From Telmatactis stephensoni (Eukaryota; Cnidaria; Anthozoa; Actiniaria; Isophelliidae), in contig JALIZF010001714.1 in assembly GCA_029948255.1 (NCBI GenBank), forward strand, positions 1 to 64,000: a stretch of 64,000 nt of DNA, written 5' to 3'. The position numbers were made by a program, and so were the translations under genes. Under the pieces are notes generated by a model, which saw only the letters and a list, made by a program, of their open reading frames with translations, had not been told where the DNA came from and did not search any database. This document shows, in pieces, positions 31,885-43,222 of the stretch; position 1 is the stretch's first letter; the number at the start of each line of letters is the position of its first letter.

Positions 31885-33507
31885 CCACCAAAATCTACCC
31901 ACTTAGAGACACCCTTGTCAAGCAAACAGCTCAGTACTCCCAGGGGAGGTGATGGTGTAAATACTGCTTTAGAGTCGTTGAATGTCAAAGAAGCCACGAA
32001 GGATACTGACAGTTGCACCTTTAATTCTCAAACTCAAGTTATTCCTTCAAACAATAAAGGAACTCCAGCTAATGAACATACAGGAATTCCAACTCCCTGT
32101 ATTGAAAATAAAGGAACTTCAGCTTCATATGCTGAAAACACAGGAACTCCAACCTCCAATGTTGAAAACAAGGGAACCCCATATTCATGTACAGAAGACA
32201 AAACCAAAGGGACCCCATCTTCATGCATAGCAGACAAAGGAACCCTAACCTCATTGGATGAAAACACATCGACCCAATCTTCAGTTACTGAAACTGCATG
32301 GACCCCAACATCGAGCAATACGACCACAGGAACTCCACAACTACACAGTGGTACGTATGCAGTAGCTTCAAACCATCCAAGGAACACTGAAACATATTTA
32401 ATGTCTGCCACTCCCTTGCAGTCATTGAATCACAATGCGGGCTATGGAGCTTTACCAAAGCTGAAGCCAACACCAGCTGCAAATAATTCCCCTTGGAGGG
32501 GCCAATGGAGTGTTCCCGAACAAGTCTTTTCAAGCACACCCAATGCAAGTAAAGAGATACCTCATTTCCAAGAATCATGGGGGCAAATACCTGTCTTCTC
32601 AGGCCCAACACCTGACCAATGGATCGACGAATTAGACGAGACAAGTTTCTACCAACACCAAGCGGAACATGTGTATCGATCGTACAACTCATCAGCCTTT
32701 GAACGTTCATTACCAAAGTTCCAACTGAGCAAGTTTGACGGTTCTGCCTTGATGTGGCCCGATTGGATTGGACGATTTAAGAGTATCATACATGATCAAC
32801 CATTCCTTAGCAACAGTCAACGCATGGCATACCTACAGAATCTTGTTACATCCACAGCAAAGGCAGAGATACAGTATCTTTGAGAGGACGGTGAAAACTA
32901 TGCGATAGCCTTAAGAACACTGAAAAGCAGGTTTGCGGATGCGGGAAAGATCGTCAGAGCAGCCATCTCACAGCTTAGAGATACTCCACCTCCTCGTGCG
33001 AATGACTACCAAGGACTAGTGAAGCTGTATCAGACATTGAGATCTGAGGTAGTAACCTTACACAGACAGAAGTTTATCGCAGATCTGCTTAGTGAAACTA
33101 ATCTTTCAATTGTTGTTGACAAACTGCCAGCAGTAATGGCCACCAAGTGGGCCATGGAAGTTCAAAGGCACGAGTGCCAGGGTAGACCAAATCTGTTTGA
33201 CATAGATCGCTGGTTGTCAGAGCAAGTACGCAGCAGACAGCATCTGGCACAGATAGAATTCCTTAAACCACAAATCAACGTTAAAGCTAACAACCCAAGG
33301 AAAGACAACATTGTCAGAGTGAACACTCTCACTACAAACACAAAGCAGAGGCTCTTGTCGGACAGTAAAGATAAATCTAACGCATGCCCATGCTGTAAAC
33401 AGGCGCATACCATCTACCGATGTGATGAATTCTTGAAGAAATCCGTTAATGCTCGTCGAGACATTGTGAAAACTCAGTCACTTTGCTTTAACTGGACATC
33501 AAGCTAA
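31885..33507 (+). pseudogene. gag: BEL Gag, C-terminal part
   Basis: The frame is open from 31885 (no natural ATG) and carries low-complexity GTP/T-rich repeats, then the Pao gag core: LPKFQLSKFDGSALMWPDW, FKSIIHDQPFLSN, RMAYLQNLV. TGA at 32881-32883 interrupts it; the same frame resumes (YAIALRTLKSRFADAG) to about 33492, where CFN should begin a CCHC knuckle. Only one base remains between CFN and GHQAKEC where C-x-x-x (12 nt) is expected, so about 11 bp were lost and the frame changes. Without these defects Gag would run into pol. Confidence 0.8.
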
Positions 33508-36500
33508 AGAATGCAGCTCAAAGAACCGATGTAAAGTAGACAACTGCAATGGACTTCATAACAGTTTGCTACACGATTCAAGAAAACAAGAACAGAACAA
33601 TTCAGAACCTCAAAGTGGTTCTACATTAAGCAACCAAGTGCCCAAAGACTCCAGCCAGTGTACATCTGCTGACACTCGTTCAAGTTCACAAGCCCATGGC
33701 CATGTTGGTGCAGCGAATGCACGTGAATGTTCCCCTCTGAAGTCAAACCGCACAATCTATTTTCAAATTGTCCCAGTCAGAATAGAAGGTCATAATGGGG
33801 CGGGACCAGCAGACACGTACGCTATATTAGATGATGGAAGTTCGGATACGTTGATCCGCGAAGATCTTGCAGATTTATTGAATCTACAAGGACCAAAGTG
33901 TGAACTCACTCTTGGTAACATCGAGAACCATGGAATGAAAAGAGTGTCACGAAAGGTAGACATCCAAGTAACGCCCACTGGAAGAGGTGCTGTCCAGAAG
34001 GTGGTCCATATTGAACGTGTCTGGACAGTCCCAAGGTTGAATGTACCTCCAAGACAATTCATCAAAGAGAAGGACAGACAACGATGGTCGCATCTCCGGG
34101 ATCTTGACATTCCAGCCATATCCACAGACCAAGTAGGGTTGCTAATTGGAGTCGACGTCGCAGAGGCGATGGTACAGCGGGAACATCGTAAAGGACCGAA
34201 GGGTCAACCGTACGCGATCAGAACAGACTTTGGGTGGGCTGTTGCTGGCTCAGATACAAAGCCGCCAACAACCCACACAAGCCAACTCTATGTGAACTAC
34301 ACACAAGCAAAGGAAGATCCACTACAACAACTGCTAGAGAAGTGGTGGACCACGGAATCCTTCGGAACAAGACACAACCGTCAGGAGATGAGATCCATAG
34401 AAGACGAAAGAGCTCTGCAGCAGCTTAAGGAAAAGACAAAGTTTAGAGAGGATCTACGTCACTACGAAACTGGTATGCTATGGAAGGAAGATCTAGTAGC
34501 GCTTCCGAATAATCTCGAACTCGCTAAGAAGAGACTCACACAATTGGAACAGAACTTGGATAAAGATCACATCAAAGCTGAGCAATATAATAAAGCCATA
34601 GACACCTACATCACCAAAGGCTATGCGAGAAAACTTACCGAAACAGAGGCAGCAGCTCAACCCGCTAATACGTGGTACCTACCCCATCATGCTGTGACCA
34701 ACCCTAACAAACCGGGGAAGGTGCGAGTTGTATTCAATGCAGCAGTAAAGTACCAAGGGACCTCGCTTAATGACAAGCAAGTCACTGGCCCAGACCTCTT
34801 GAATAATCTCACTGGGGTTATAATGAGGTTCAGACTCCATGCGTTTGCGATAACAGCGGACATCGAAAGCATGTTCTCCCAAGTTCGTGTCATCGAGCAA
34901 GACCAACCCTCGCTTCGCTTCTTGTGGAGAGGAGAAAACAGAGACAGACTGCCTGATGTGTATCAAATGGAAGCGCTGATATTTGGTGCGAAGTGCAGCC
35001 CCACCTGTGCAAACTACTGCCTTAAGTAAACGGCGATAGATCACAAAGACAAGTACGATGCTGAAACAGTCGATGCAGTGCTTAACGACTTCTATGTGGA
35101 CGATGTTTTGAAGTCGGTTAAGACTGAAGATGAAGCAATAACCCTAGCACGACAGCTTATAGACATTCTAGCAGAGGGTGGGTTTAGACTCACAAAGTTT
35201 CTCAGCAACAGTAGGAGAGTTCTAGCAAGTATACCTGCAGAAGAAGTCAGCACTTTAGTTACTAACTTGGATCTGGATGACCTTCCCGTAGAGAGAACTC
35301 TCGGAGTCCTTTGGAATGCAGAGAGAGACACTTTGGAAGTCAAAGCATGTTCAAAGAAACTTTTGCATACAAAGAGGAATATTCTGAGGCAAATATCTAC
35401 AGTATTCGACCCTCTTGGTATAGTCTCACCCTTCGTCTTACGTGCAAAAATGCTAATGCAAAATCTTTGGAGACAGAGCTATGAATGGGACCAACCTATA
35501 GCTGGTTCTTTGTTGCAAGCGTGGAATACTTGGAATGATGAACTCAGTCAGCTTTCAGAACTTTCACTACCAAGATGCTACGTTCGTGCAGAAGGGGAAG
35601 TCACAGATATTCAGCTACACATCTTTGCCGACGCATCGGAGGAGGCCTTCGGCGCAGTTGCATATCTCAGACACAACTATTCTGACAACACTACCAGTTG
35701 CGCCTTTGCATTAAGCAAAGCAAGGCTTGCTCCAGTCAAGCCCCTGACCATACCAAGATTGGAGCTTCAGGCAGCAGTCTTGGCAACGAGATTGTCCCAA
35801 ACACTAATGAAGGAACTGAATTTGTCATGTGATAAGATCACTTATTGGACAGATTCGATGACAGTACTACAGTACATCTACAGTGAAAAAACAAGATTTC
35901 ACACGTTTGTCTCTAATCGAATAGCAGAGATCAGAGATCACTCAAACCCATCCAACTGGAGACATGTTCCTGGAAAACAAAACGTCGCAGATGACTGCTC
36001 AAGAGGATTATCAGTGGAAGCCCTCATTGATAGCAAATCTAGATGGATCTATGGACCAAGCTTCCTGAGCCAACCAGAATGTTTTTGGCCCCCTAAGAGA
36101 GTCCCTGAAGCACCGCCAGTGGACGACCCAGAAGTAAAAACAGAAGTATGGAGCATATTTGCGTTTAGCTCAGATGAAGATTTCATCGATCCAAGCAAGA
36201 TATCATCATGGCAACGGCTTCTTAGAGTCACGGCTTGGGTATGTCGGTTCGTCAACAATTTCTGCAAGAAAGTACCACGATCTGGCCCGTTAAGCTTGTC
36301 AGAGATAGAGGATGCAGAACGTCTTTGGACCCTAAGAGCCCAGTCCCAAGTGTATTCAGAAGAAATAAGAAGATTAAAGAATGGTGATACAGTCCAACGA
36401 ACAAGCCCAATCAGTTCTCTCAACCCAGTTCTAGATGAAAGGAATATCCTACGTGTGGGCGGAAGAATCAAACACGCCCCCATACCTTATGACGCCAAAC

Positions 36501-37681
36501 ATCAAGTTATATTGCCAAGAAACCACAGTATCGTTAAGCTAATCATAGCAAATTTGCATGAGAAACTGAAACACTCTGGAGCCGAGCAAGTTTTGTCAGA
36601 ACTCCGTCAAAGATATTGGGTACCACAAGTACGACCTACAGTCAAGAAGATGGTCAAAGAGTGCCCCGTCTGCAGACGAAACAATGTTCACCCAGTCCCC
36701 CCTATGATGGCTGACTTGCCGCCAAGTAGAGTGCAACCATTTGCTCCACCCTTCTACAATACTGGTGTGGATTACTTTGGCCCGATGTATGTGAAACAAG
36801 GTCGTTCTACTGTCAAAAGATACGGTTGTTTGTTTACGTGCCTCGTCACAAGAAGTGTCCACCTTGAGATTGCGCACACACTGGATACAGACAGCTTTAT
36901 CATGGTACTCAGAAGAATGGTGGGTAGACGAGGAAAGCCAAAGAATCTTTTCAGCGACAACGGGACCAACTTTGTTGGTGCCGAAAGAGAACTCAAAGAA
37001 TGTTTAGAGAATCTCGACCAAGCAAGGATCACAGACTCAATGAGTCAAGAAGGTATTCACTGGACCTTTAACCCTCCATCGTCTCCACATTTTGGAGGTG
37101 TATGGGAGAGGCTTGTCAGATCAGCCAAGAAAGCCCTGAAGATTACATTGAACGGTCAACTAGTAAATGACGAAACGTTGCATACATTGATGGTTGAAGT
37201 AGAGAGCCTTTTAAACAGTAAACTACTCACACATGTCAGCATTGATGCTCGAGATCCTGAGCCGATCACGCCTAACCACTTTCTTCTAGGAAGAAACAGT
37301 CCAAATATTCCTCCCGGAGTATTTGATGATCACGACTTGTGCGCCCGAAAAAGATGGCGACAAGCACAAATCCTTACGGATCACTTTTGGAAGAGATGGT
37401 TACACGAGTATGTACCCAACCTCACAGAAAGGAAGAAATGGAGAACTCCCACGACACAGATCAAGAAAGATGATGTTGTTCTTATTGTGGATGACAACGC
37501 CCCCCCGTGGACAGTGGAAGCTAGGAAGAGTGATAGAGACCTTCAGTGGAAGAGATGGACAAGTCCGTACAGCAGAAGTGAAGACCCAATATGGACAGTA
37601 CAAACGTCCAGTCGTCAAGCTGTGTTTGTTAGAAACAAACTGATGTGCTCATCGCACAGGGGCGGGGATGTTGCCGACTGA
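33494..37681 (+). pseudogene. pol: BEL Pol: protease, RT, RNase H, integrase
   Basis: The frame continues from GHQAKEC and a second Cys/His cluster (CKVDNCNGLH) at 33494. Protease AILDDGSSDTLI; Pao reverse transcriptase (VRVVFNAAVKYQG, then AITADIESMFSQV), TAA at 35027-35029 after ANYCLK, then the active-site motif FYVDDVLKSV (from about 35087); RNase H (LHIFADASEEAFGA); integrase zinc region (HEKLKHSG ... CPVCRR) and core (NTGVDYFGP; FSDNGTNFVGA; SPHFGGVWERLV). The stop at 37679-37681 lies inside the 3' LTR. One nonsense codon prevents full translation; TAA for CAA would be a single C-to-T change. There is no envelope-like frame. Confidence 0.88.
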
Positions 37682-37885
37682 ACTTTAGTTAGATACCAAG
37701 CTGTAATTGATCAGAGATTTATAGTTTATAATTTGCGGGTTTCCTGTGTAACCCAGTCCCCCGCGAAAACGTTGTTGTTACGTAAAGGTGATTGTAAGCG
37801 GCCATGTTTTGAAATGGTGTAATAAATGGAAGTGTTATGTTGTCGAAACCGTTTCCCTCCGTCCGTTTCCTGTAATTCACGCACA
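37669..37885 (+). repeat. 3' LTR of BEL element (also shows empty site for the gypsy)
   Basis: 217 bp, uninterrupted. It reads AAATGGTGTAATAAATGG where the 5' LTR is split, and so gives the pre-insertion sequence of the nested gypsy element. The pol stop codon lies inside its first bases. CCCAC follows. Confidence 0.93.
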
Positions 37886-37890
37886 CCCAC

Positions 37891-38114
37891 CGAGGGGAGG
37901 GGGGGGGGAGTGTTCAGCCCCACCACTTTCTCCCTTTTCCCTTAAGTCTCATATATTTTCCATTCTTAGCCCGTCCACTTTTTCCTATACTGGTCTCTTA
38001 TATAGCCCCACCATGTTTTAGGGTGCTCCACGGTCCCTGACACTTATCATTGATTCTCTTGCAGTTAAATCTTGTTGCGTATTTTGACTAACCTGACTAC
38101 TCCTGTTATTTCAG
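37891..38114. other. Sequence between BEL and the last helix-turn-helix-gene exon
   Basis: Starts with a G-run block (GAGGGGAGGG) followed by pyrimidine-rich sequence ending in two possible acceptors (CTTGCAG near 38064; TTTCAG at 38109-38114). No transposase core is encoded. Confidence 0.45.
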
Positions 38115-38165
38115 ATTACTGCAGAACAATGCGCTGGTTACTTTAGAGACAGTGGATATTTTTAA

Positions 38166-38890
38166 CTATCTGTTTCACAGGTTTGTGAAAAACCACTCTA
38201 ATTTTTGTCAAGATTACACATTAAAACTTCACAATGAAACAACAGCTACCAATAGATGGATTTCACAGCAGCCATGTTTGTGGTCAAAATAACAGACCTC
38301 TCCCATCAGAAATTAAATCTTTTGTCATTCAAAAACTTTCTATTGTGCTTGCCCACAAACATGGCTGCCATGAAATCCCTTTATAAACCCAATATTGCTT
38401 GTATTTCTAGACTAAGGGACTGCTTGGTCAAAGAGTAAAGGGGATGGGGGGTAAAAGTGTAGAAGCTCATTATTTTACTGGCCCCATAAAAAGCAAGGTT
38501 AAAAAAAAATGATGAGTTTCCCCAGTTTCCAATGTAGGAATTCACTTTTCCCCTTTTACAATAATTGATACCTCAACTACCACAATCCTTTTTGAAATTT
38601 CTTTTCATATTGAAATGTGAAAACTCCTTTGAAAATACTGAGATAATAGTGAAAACTAGCACAACAAAGAAGCTACCGAAAAGGATTCTGGAAGTGTAGA
38701 TATCAATTGTTATAAGGGCAAAGGTGAATTGCAGTTGCACAATTATGTATAAAATATATAATTTTATAGACAGGCCACCCCTTTAGAAGTCGAAAATTTT
38801 GTTCCCTCCCCTCACTTTAAGACCATGCAGTCTCTAATTTTAACTAATATTAACTGGAACATGCTTTGGACATAATCACTTTTCTTCTCA
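38166..38890. other. Non-coding, with a foldback element
   Basis: No gene. It contains a 121-bp palindromic element (38258-38378) whose 26-bp arms (GGATTTCACAGCAGCCATG... and its inverse) differ at two or three positions. A TGTTTCACAGG...GTGAAAAACCACTC motif near 38175-38200 resembles the ends of small foldback elements seen again near 46540 and 51090. Confidence 0.6.
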
Positions 38891-38891
38891 A

Positions 38892-41800
38892 TTAAAAGTG
38901 TAAGTACTTGCTATTTTTACTTTGTATGGCTTCTAAAAGTGTTTTCTGCTCACATTCAGGAATTCCCATTTCTGTCATTATACTCTTTCCCAACCCTGGG
39001 TGGCCTAGGCTAACCAGCAGGGGACCATCAACATCTGCCTTTATAAATTGAGGTTTGAATTGAGTAAGGTCGGTGGCCTCTAAAAATGCTAGACATTCCT
39101 TTTTTGTGTAATTTGCAATGTCTTTCTGTTTTTCACTTTCTTCAGAACATCGATCACTAGATGACAATGATGGCATTTCATATCCTATTGGTGTAGACCA
39201 CATCTTGGGCTGGAAGGATGGCAGTGGACTCTGCATCTGAATTATGAAATTAATTACTGAGTTAATCTCTTTTATGTATAAATACAAAAACTATACTTGC
39301 AACTTTTTTTATTTTTGAAGAGGGCTACTTGCAGTTTTGCTTTTTTTTCTGTATGTCAGTCAGCATCTTGTTAAATGTATGTGTTAGATCCAGTGAGTGT
39401 GGAGGAGAAATTTTTTTCTTAAATGATTGAATGAAAAATGTAAAATAAATGTGAAAGGGGAAAACTGCAGATACTCTTGGATTTTGAAAGTCGAAATGCA
39501 AATTTTGTAAAGAGATAAAAGTTGTACTGACCTGCTGTTGCATACTTGGTGAATGTTGATTGGTTAGTATAGCCAGAAGTGAAGTTTGAAATAGCTCTGT
39601 ACTATGCTGATTTTGAATAATCATAGCTTTAAGAAGCTGGTCGGTACTAGTAGTGTTACTGTCAGGTGGACTTACTGGCAACTTTTCTTTTGCACGTTGT
39701 TTCAGGGGGGAACTCCAACCAGATCAATGTGATGTTCCCATTGGGGCTCATCACCCACCCCAGCTGCCCTTTTTTTCAAGCTCTCTTACTTATTCACAGT
39801 GATGGTCATTCCAGATATCATTGTTGGTTTTTTTTGGATGTGCAGCCATTTCAACAATTTCAAGATCTTTAGCATCAGCATCAGTCATTTCTTTAGGTTC
39901 AGGTGAAAATAGGCTTCTTTTCCTTTGCTTAGATGAAGCATCACTCCCTAAAATTGACAATGCTACACATTCACTGCTAGATGTATATAACTCAGTCATG
40001 AGTATTTTTTGCTGAATTCATACCATCTAAACTAGTTTAAGGTTTTTCCAATAATAGCCCTGTCATGTCACCCTTGACTTACAAGAAACATTTCAAACAA
40101 CCTTGCCGTGATATTTTAATCAAACAAGTTTTCATCTCTTTTAGTAGTAAAATGCCGGCACATGTTATGAGCAACTAATTTTTAACCTTGTTTAATTAGA
40201 CCACTTTTAAACATGATTAATACTGGTTGGTGTGAATGCAGCATTATAGTGGATAAATTTGATAAAAGCTAAAATCCAGTGAAACCATGCAATATACTAG
40301 ATCAGGGTCAAAGAATGGCATTATCTAGTTCTTGTATTCCAGAACCACTCAATAATTTACTCATGCTAGCTTATAGTTAATGAAATCAAATATTCAAATA
40401 GGATGCACACGCAATACGCATTGATTCCAATTTCCCTTTCCCATACTCTTTCTTGCAGTTATTTAAATCTTCCTCTGTGTTCAGTTGTATCAATTGTTTA
40501 GTTCCCTTTCGGAGCCAAAAGAAACCATTGCCTGGTACAAACACAGAGCCTGTTCCATGAGCTCTTACCAGAGTTTTCAGGTCGGCTAGCTTGCAGTCTT
40601 GTACAACATTGTGGATGACAGTTGCTGTCTTTGAAAGCTTTGGGTCACCCTTATTTGTTTTAGTTACTTCATAATAATAATAATAATAAGTTTAATTTCA
40701 ACATTTCTCGCATATAAATGAATTACAAATGTTGTAACAAACGGAACTAATATCTATTAATATATTATAATTGGCTATAAGATATACTATTGATTATTAA
40801 AAGATAAAATTGTACTTGGAAAAAAAACTACGATGTAATCTTTCAGTTCTATGCTTTGGTATTGTATAGTTCTTTGAGTTTCTTGTTTGGTAATGGTGCG
40901 CAGATGCCCTCGTCGTAGGAAGATGATTAGTGAGTGGGCCCCCTCTTGATATCTTTTGGAGTGTGTTCAAACAAAGTTCACTTCGTCTTTCATCTAGTCT
41001 GGGTAGTTTTAGATAATGAAGAGCTTCACTGTATGAAAGTGCAGGCATGATGATCTTGAAGGCGCGTTTCTGTATACGTTCTACCTCTTCAGAGAGGTAC
41101 AGGGGTAGGGCGTAGTGCCATACAACACAACAGTATTCAAGGACAGAGCGTATCAGGGATATATAAATTGTAACTAAGTCTTTGACCTCTACACCCGCAC
41201 TGTTTAGAACTCGGAGAATGTGGAGACGTTTAGAAGCTTTGGTCATCGTAGCGTCAATATGTTTGTTCCACTTTAAATTATTCTGGATCACCAGACCAAG
41301 TACTTTATGAGAGGTGACAAGTTCTAGTGATCGATTGTCGATCTTTAGCAATGGGAGTTCCGTAGTTTCCTTTAGAAAAGATATCTGCATTTCTTTGCAT
41401 TTTTTAGCATTCAGTTTCATCCAATTACTGGAGCTCCAAGAGGCGATGGTATCAAGACTTGATTGGATGTTTGAAACGTTGTTTCTTTCAAGCCCTTCGG
41501 ACAGAGATACGTCGTCGACGTACTTCCAGATACAAGTTTCGGGTGAAGAGATATTCAAATTATTGACCATTACTAGAAAAAGTATCGGGCCGAGTTTTGT
41601 TCCTTGGGGAACTCCGGCTTTGATTGGAAGCCAGTCAGAGATTGAGTCAGGTACCTTAACTCTTTGTCGACGGTTGGTCAAGAAGCTTATAATCCATGGT
41701 ATTAGAGAAAAACGTCCATATTCAAAACCGATTTTGGTGCTGTTGGTGTGCTGTAGTGCTCTCTCAGTCGCGGTGAATGGCGAGGTGTCAGTTCTGAAAA

Positions 41801-42674
41801 TAACCAAGATTTCATAATTACTATGCCAAGTCTAGCAAGCTTTGAGGTGAGGCTAAACTGGTATTGTATAAAAGAACAGTTTTGTATTCTTTTTCCCCAT
41901 CAGGATACCACATGTAATAAGCTTAAAAGTTGTCAAAGGTTTTTGATTTCACAGGAAAATGAAAATAAATCGACTTCACCTCGGAAGAGATTCCAGACAA
42001 AAGTGTCCGTGAACTGCAGAGGGCAGGAAATAGCGTTATAGCACCTGATTTGTATTATTGGCAAAATAACTTATGGGATTTAGAACCATGAAAATGTTTG
42101 AACAAACTTGAACTTACGAGTAAACTTCGATTTTGGTGTCCTAGGTGTCTCTGACATGAGGTCTACCGTCATTACCATCACATATTTTTTCGAACGTTTC
42201 CCAGCCTCGGCAGTCATAGGATATTCTGCCAGTAGTGCGGGTATATCCTTATCTGAATGAATCGCCACAACCTTTTTACTTTTTCCGCTTTTTTTGTAAT
42301 AGATACTGTGATGTCTTTTTTATCAAGGTGGTTTTTGACATAGTCTTCGATGCACGAACGGAGCGTTTGGTAAGTCCATCGGTAAGGCAATATAAACGGA
42401 ACATGCTCAACACCATCTACTTTTCCATCCCTTGTAGCTAAATAAAGACAAACTTCTCTCTGAAAAGCGACATAAATTAAGCTTATTCGGCGTTAATGCT
42501 TTCAAACAATCGTTCAATACCTCGAAGGAAGTCAGTGATAACTTTAATACTGATGCATTCAGGTATAGAAGTTTACCGCAAGCTTACCGTATCATTACTG
42601 CTTTCCCATATCTGGGTTTCTTGCGTATCAGGTAAATCAATAGCACATGTTTCGAAGCCTTAAAAGCTATCCAT
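38892..42674 (-). pseudogene. SAM-domain accessory gene of the TGTTGAGG transposon
   Basis: Minus-strand exons: E1 42674-42588 (MDSF, in-frame TAA at 42662-42660, then GFETCAIDLPDTQETQ; GTAAGC donor); E2 42459-42118 (TTTTCAG acceptor; VEHVPFILPYRWTYQTLR, a suspected ubiquitin- or PB1-like fold; GTAAGT donor); about 40668-40390 (LADLKTLVRAHGTGSVFV); about 39999-39795 (SSECVALSILGSDASSK); 39681-39536 (ATDQLL-like, ends in QQQ at GTCAGT); 39238-38892 (AATTCAG acceptor; SAM-like YTKKECLAFLEATDL, ADVDGPLLVSLGHPGLG). E2 changes frame in an A7 run near 42291. A 5'-truncated LINE lies between E2 and the next block. It starts inside the inner inverted repeat, so it belongs to the transposon. The function is unknown. 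Confidence 0.55.
40669..41818 (-). mobile_element. 5'-truncated LINE (non-LTR retrotransposon)
   Basis: A single minus-strand frame 41807-40797 codes the second half of a reverse transcriptase: AGVPQGTKLGPILFLV, YVDDVSLSEG, KTLGLVIQ-like HKVLGLVIQNNLKW, and a C-terminal YCCVVWHYALP region ending HYQTRNSK. Everything upstream, including the endonuclease, is missing. The 3' end is an ATA/TAT microsatellite (40669-40690), as in several CR1/L2-type elements. TTCATAA occurs at both ends (about 40667 and 41810) and may be the target duplication. It lies inside an intron or exon of the SAM-domain gene. Confidence 0.82.
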
Positions 42675-42694
42675 CTTCTTCAGTCAAGCCAACA

Positions 42695-42851
42695 GATTTG
42701 AACAAGGCAGATGGCAAACGTGGAACGAGTGATCAAGGTCATTCGCAAAGCTCCGCCCCCTTCCATGTGATTGGTCGATCGGAACACCCAAAATCCCAAA
42801 ATCCAACCGAAAGTTTGAAATGTCGCGATACAAGGGTTTTCGCAGTAAGGC
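42695..42851 (-). repeat. Inner right inverted repeat, probable promoter
   Basis: Inverse of 22999-23126. It ends about 20 bp before the start codon of the SAM-domain gene and includes the CCAAT-type and GC-rich blocks noted on the left side. About 25 bp more sequence is present here than in the left copy. Confidence 0.7.
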
Positions 42852-43097
42852 GTCAGAAGTTAATTTTGGTTAATTTATTTTTAGTTATTTGATTGATTTG
42901 TAAAAAATAATTCTTTTTTAAATGCATTTATATCTCAGAAAAATTGTACAACACATTGTACAACAACAACAACACAAAAAAAGACGACATATCGGCAAAA
43001 GATTAATTAGTTGACGAAAACCATTAATCAAAACATTTACCACCGTACCAAGAATATATTGGTAGCAGGCCACCTTAAAACCATTGTTGAATTAACA

Positions 43098-43222
43098 ACT
43101 TTATTGCATTTAAGACCTAAAGGTATTACATTTAAGACTTTTATTACATTTAGGACCAAAATGTATTATATTTAAGACCTTTATTACACATAGGGCCAAT
43201 TATTACATTTGAGACCTCAACA
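43098..43222 (-). repeat. Outer right inverted repeat of the TGTTGAGG transposon
   Basis: Inverse of 22184-22308, ending CCTCAACA, followed by CGGC (43223-43226), then two bases of the SINE and its CAATCTT duplication (43229-43235). Confidence 0.8.

Larger units (their letters stand above)
23989..37885 (+). mobile_element. BEL/Pao LTR retrotransposon with two nested insertions
   Basis: The 217-bp LTRs (TGTTGCCGACTG ... CACGCACA) look identical by eye. The 5' copy is 23989-24140 plus 25996-26060, split by a gypsy element; the 3' copy is 37669-37885. The 5-bp duplication CCCAC stands at 23984-23988 and 37886-37890. A primer-binding site (TGGTCCTTCGAGCCGG) follows the 5' LTR. Gag is broken by a LINE; gag-pol carries nonsense codons at 32881-32883 and 35027-35029 and a deletion in a zinc knuckle near 33493. 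Domain order (gag, protease, RT, RNase H, integrase) and motifs fit Pao. It lies between coding exons of the 7.1-kb DNA transposon. Confidence 0.92.
23167..38165 (+). pseudogene. Helix-turn-helix exons of an IS630/Tc1-like transposase, core missing
   Basis: Exon A 23167-23347 (SYPKELRWRVVFLL, then IKDIARVLNVGETFVKKI: a paired-type helix-turn-helix; GTATGT donor) and exon B 23507-23658 (TTACAG acceptor; IRQYPEIYEDELQDWLS and SIRKCLCKMGWTRRK: winged-helix region; GTAAGC donor) join in phase to 111 codons. No in-frame ATG precedes exon A; a stop lies three codons upstream. Beyond the nested BEL a short exon with a TTTCAG acceptor (38115-38165, ITAEQCAGYFRDSGYF then TAA) resembles the C-terminus of such transposases. 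The roughly 550 bp between B and that exon, after removing BEL, contain no DDE motif. This copy could bind DNA at best. Confidence 0.55.
22184..43222. mobile_element. DNA transposon with TGTTGAGG ends (7.1 kb plus nested BEL)
   Basis: Inverted ends of about 125 bp (TGTTGAGGYCTCAAATG..., 22184-22308 and 43098-43222) with CGGC on both sides (22180-22183 and 43223-43226) as a 4-bp duplication. Without the 13.9-kb BEL insertion the element is about 7.1 kb. A second, inner inverted repeat (22999-23126 and 42695-42851) precedes a plus-strand helix-turn-helix gene and a minus-strand SAM-domain gene that face each other. The plus-strand gene has IS630/Tc1-like DNA-binding exons, but I found no DDE core, so the copy looks non-autonomous. 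The superfamily is undecided: IS630-type elements normally duplicate TA, whereas 4-bp duplications occur in groups such as Sola. Confidence 0.75.

Noticed and set aside
23989..37885. Endogenous retrovirus with envelope
   Set aside because: Pol motifs are BEL/Pao and no envelope-like frame follows integrase; pol ends inside the LTR.
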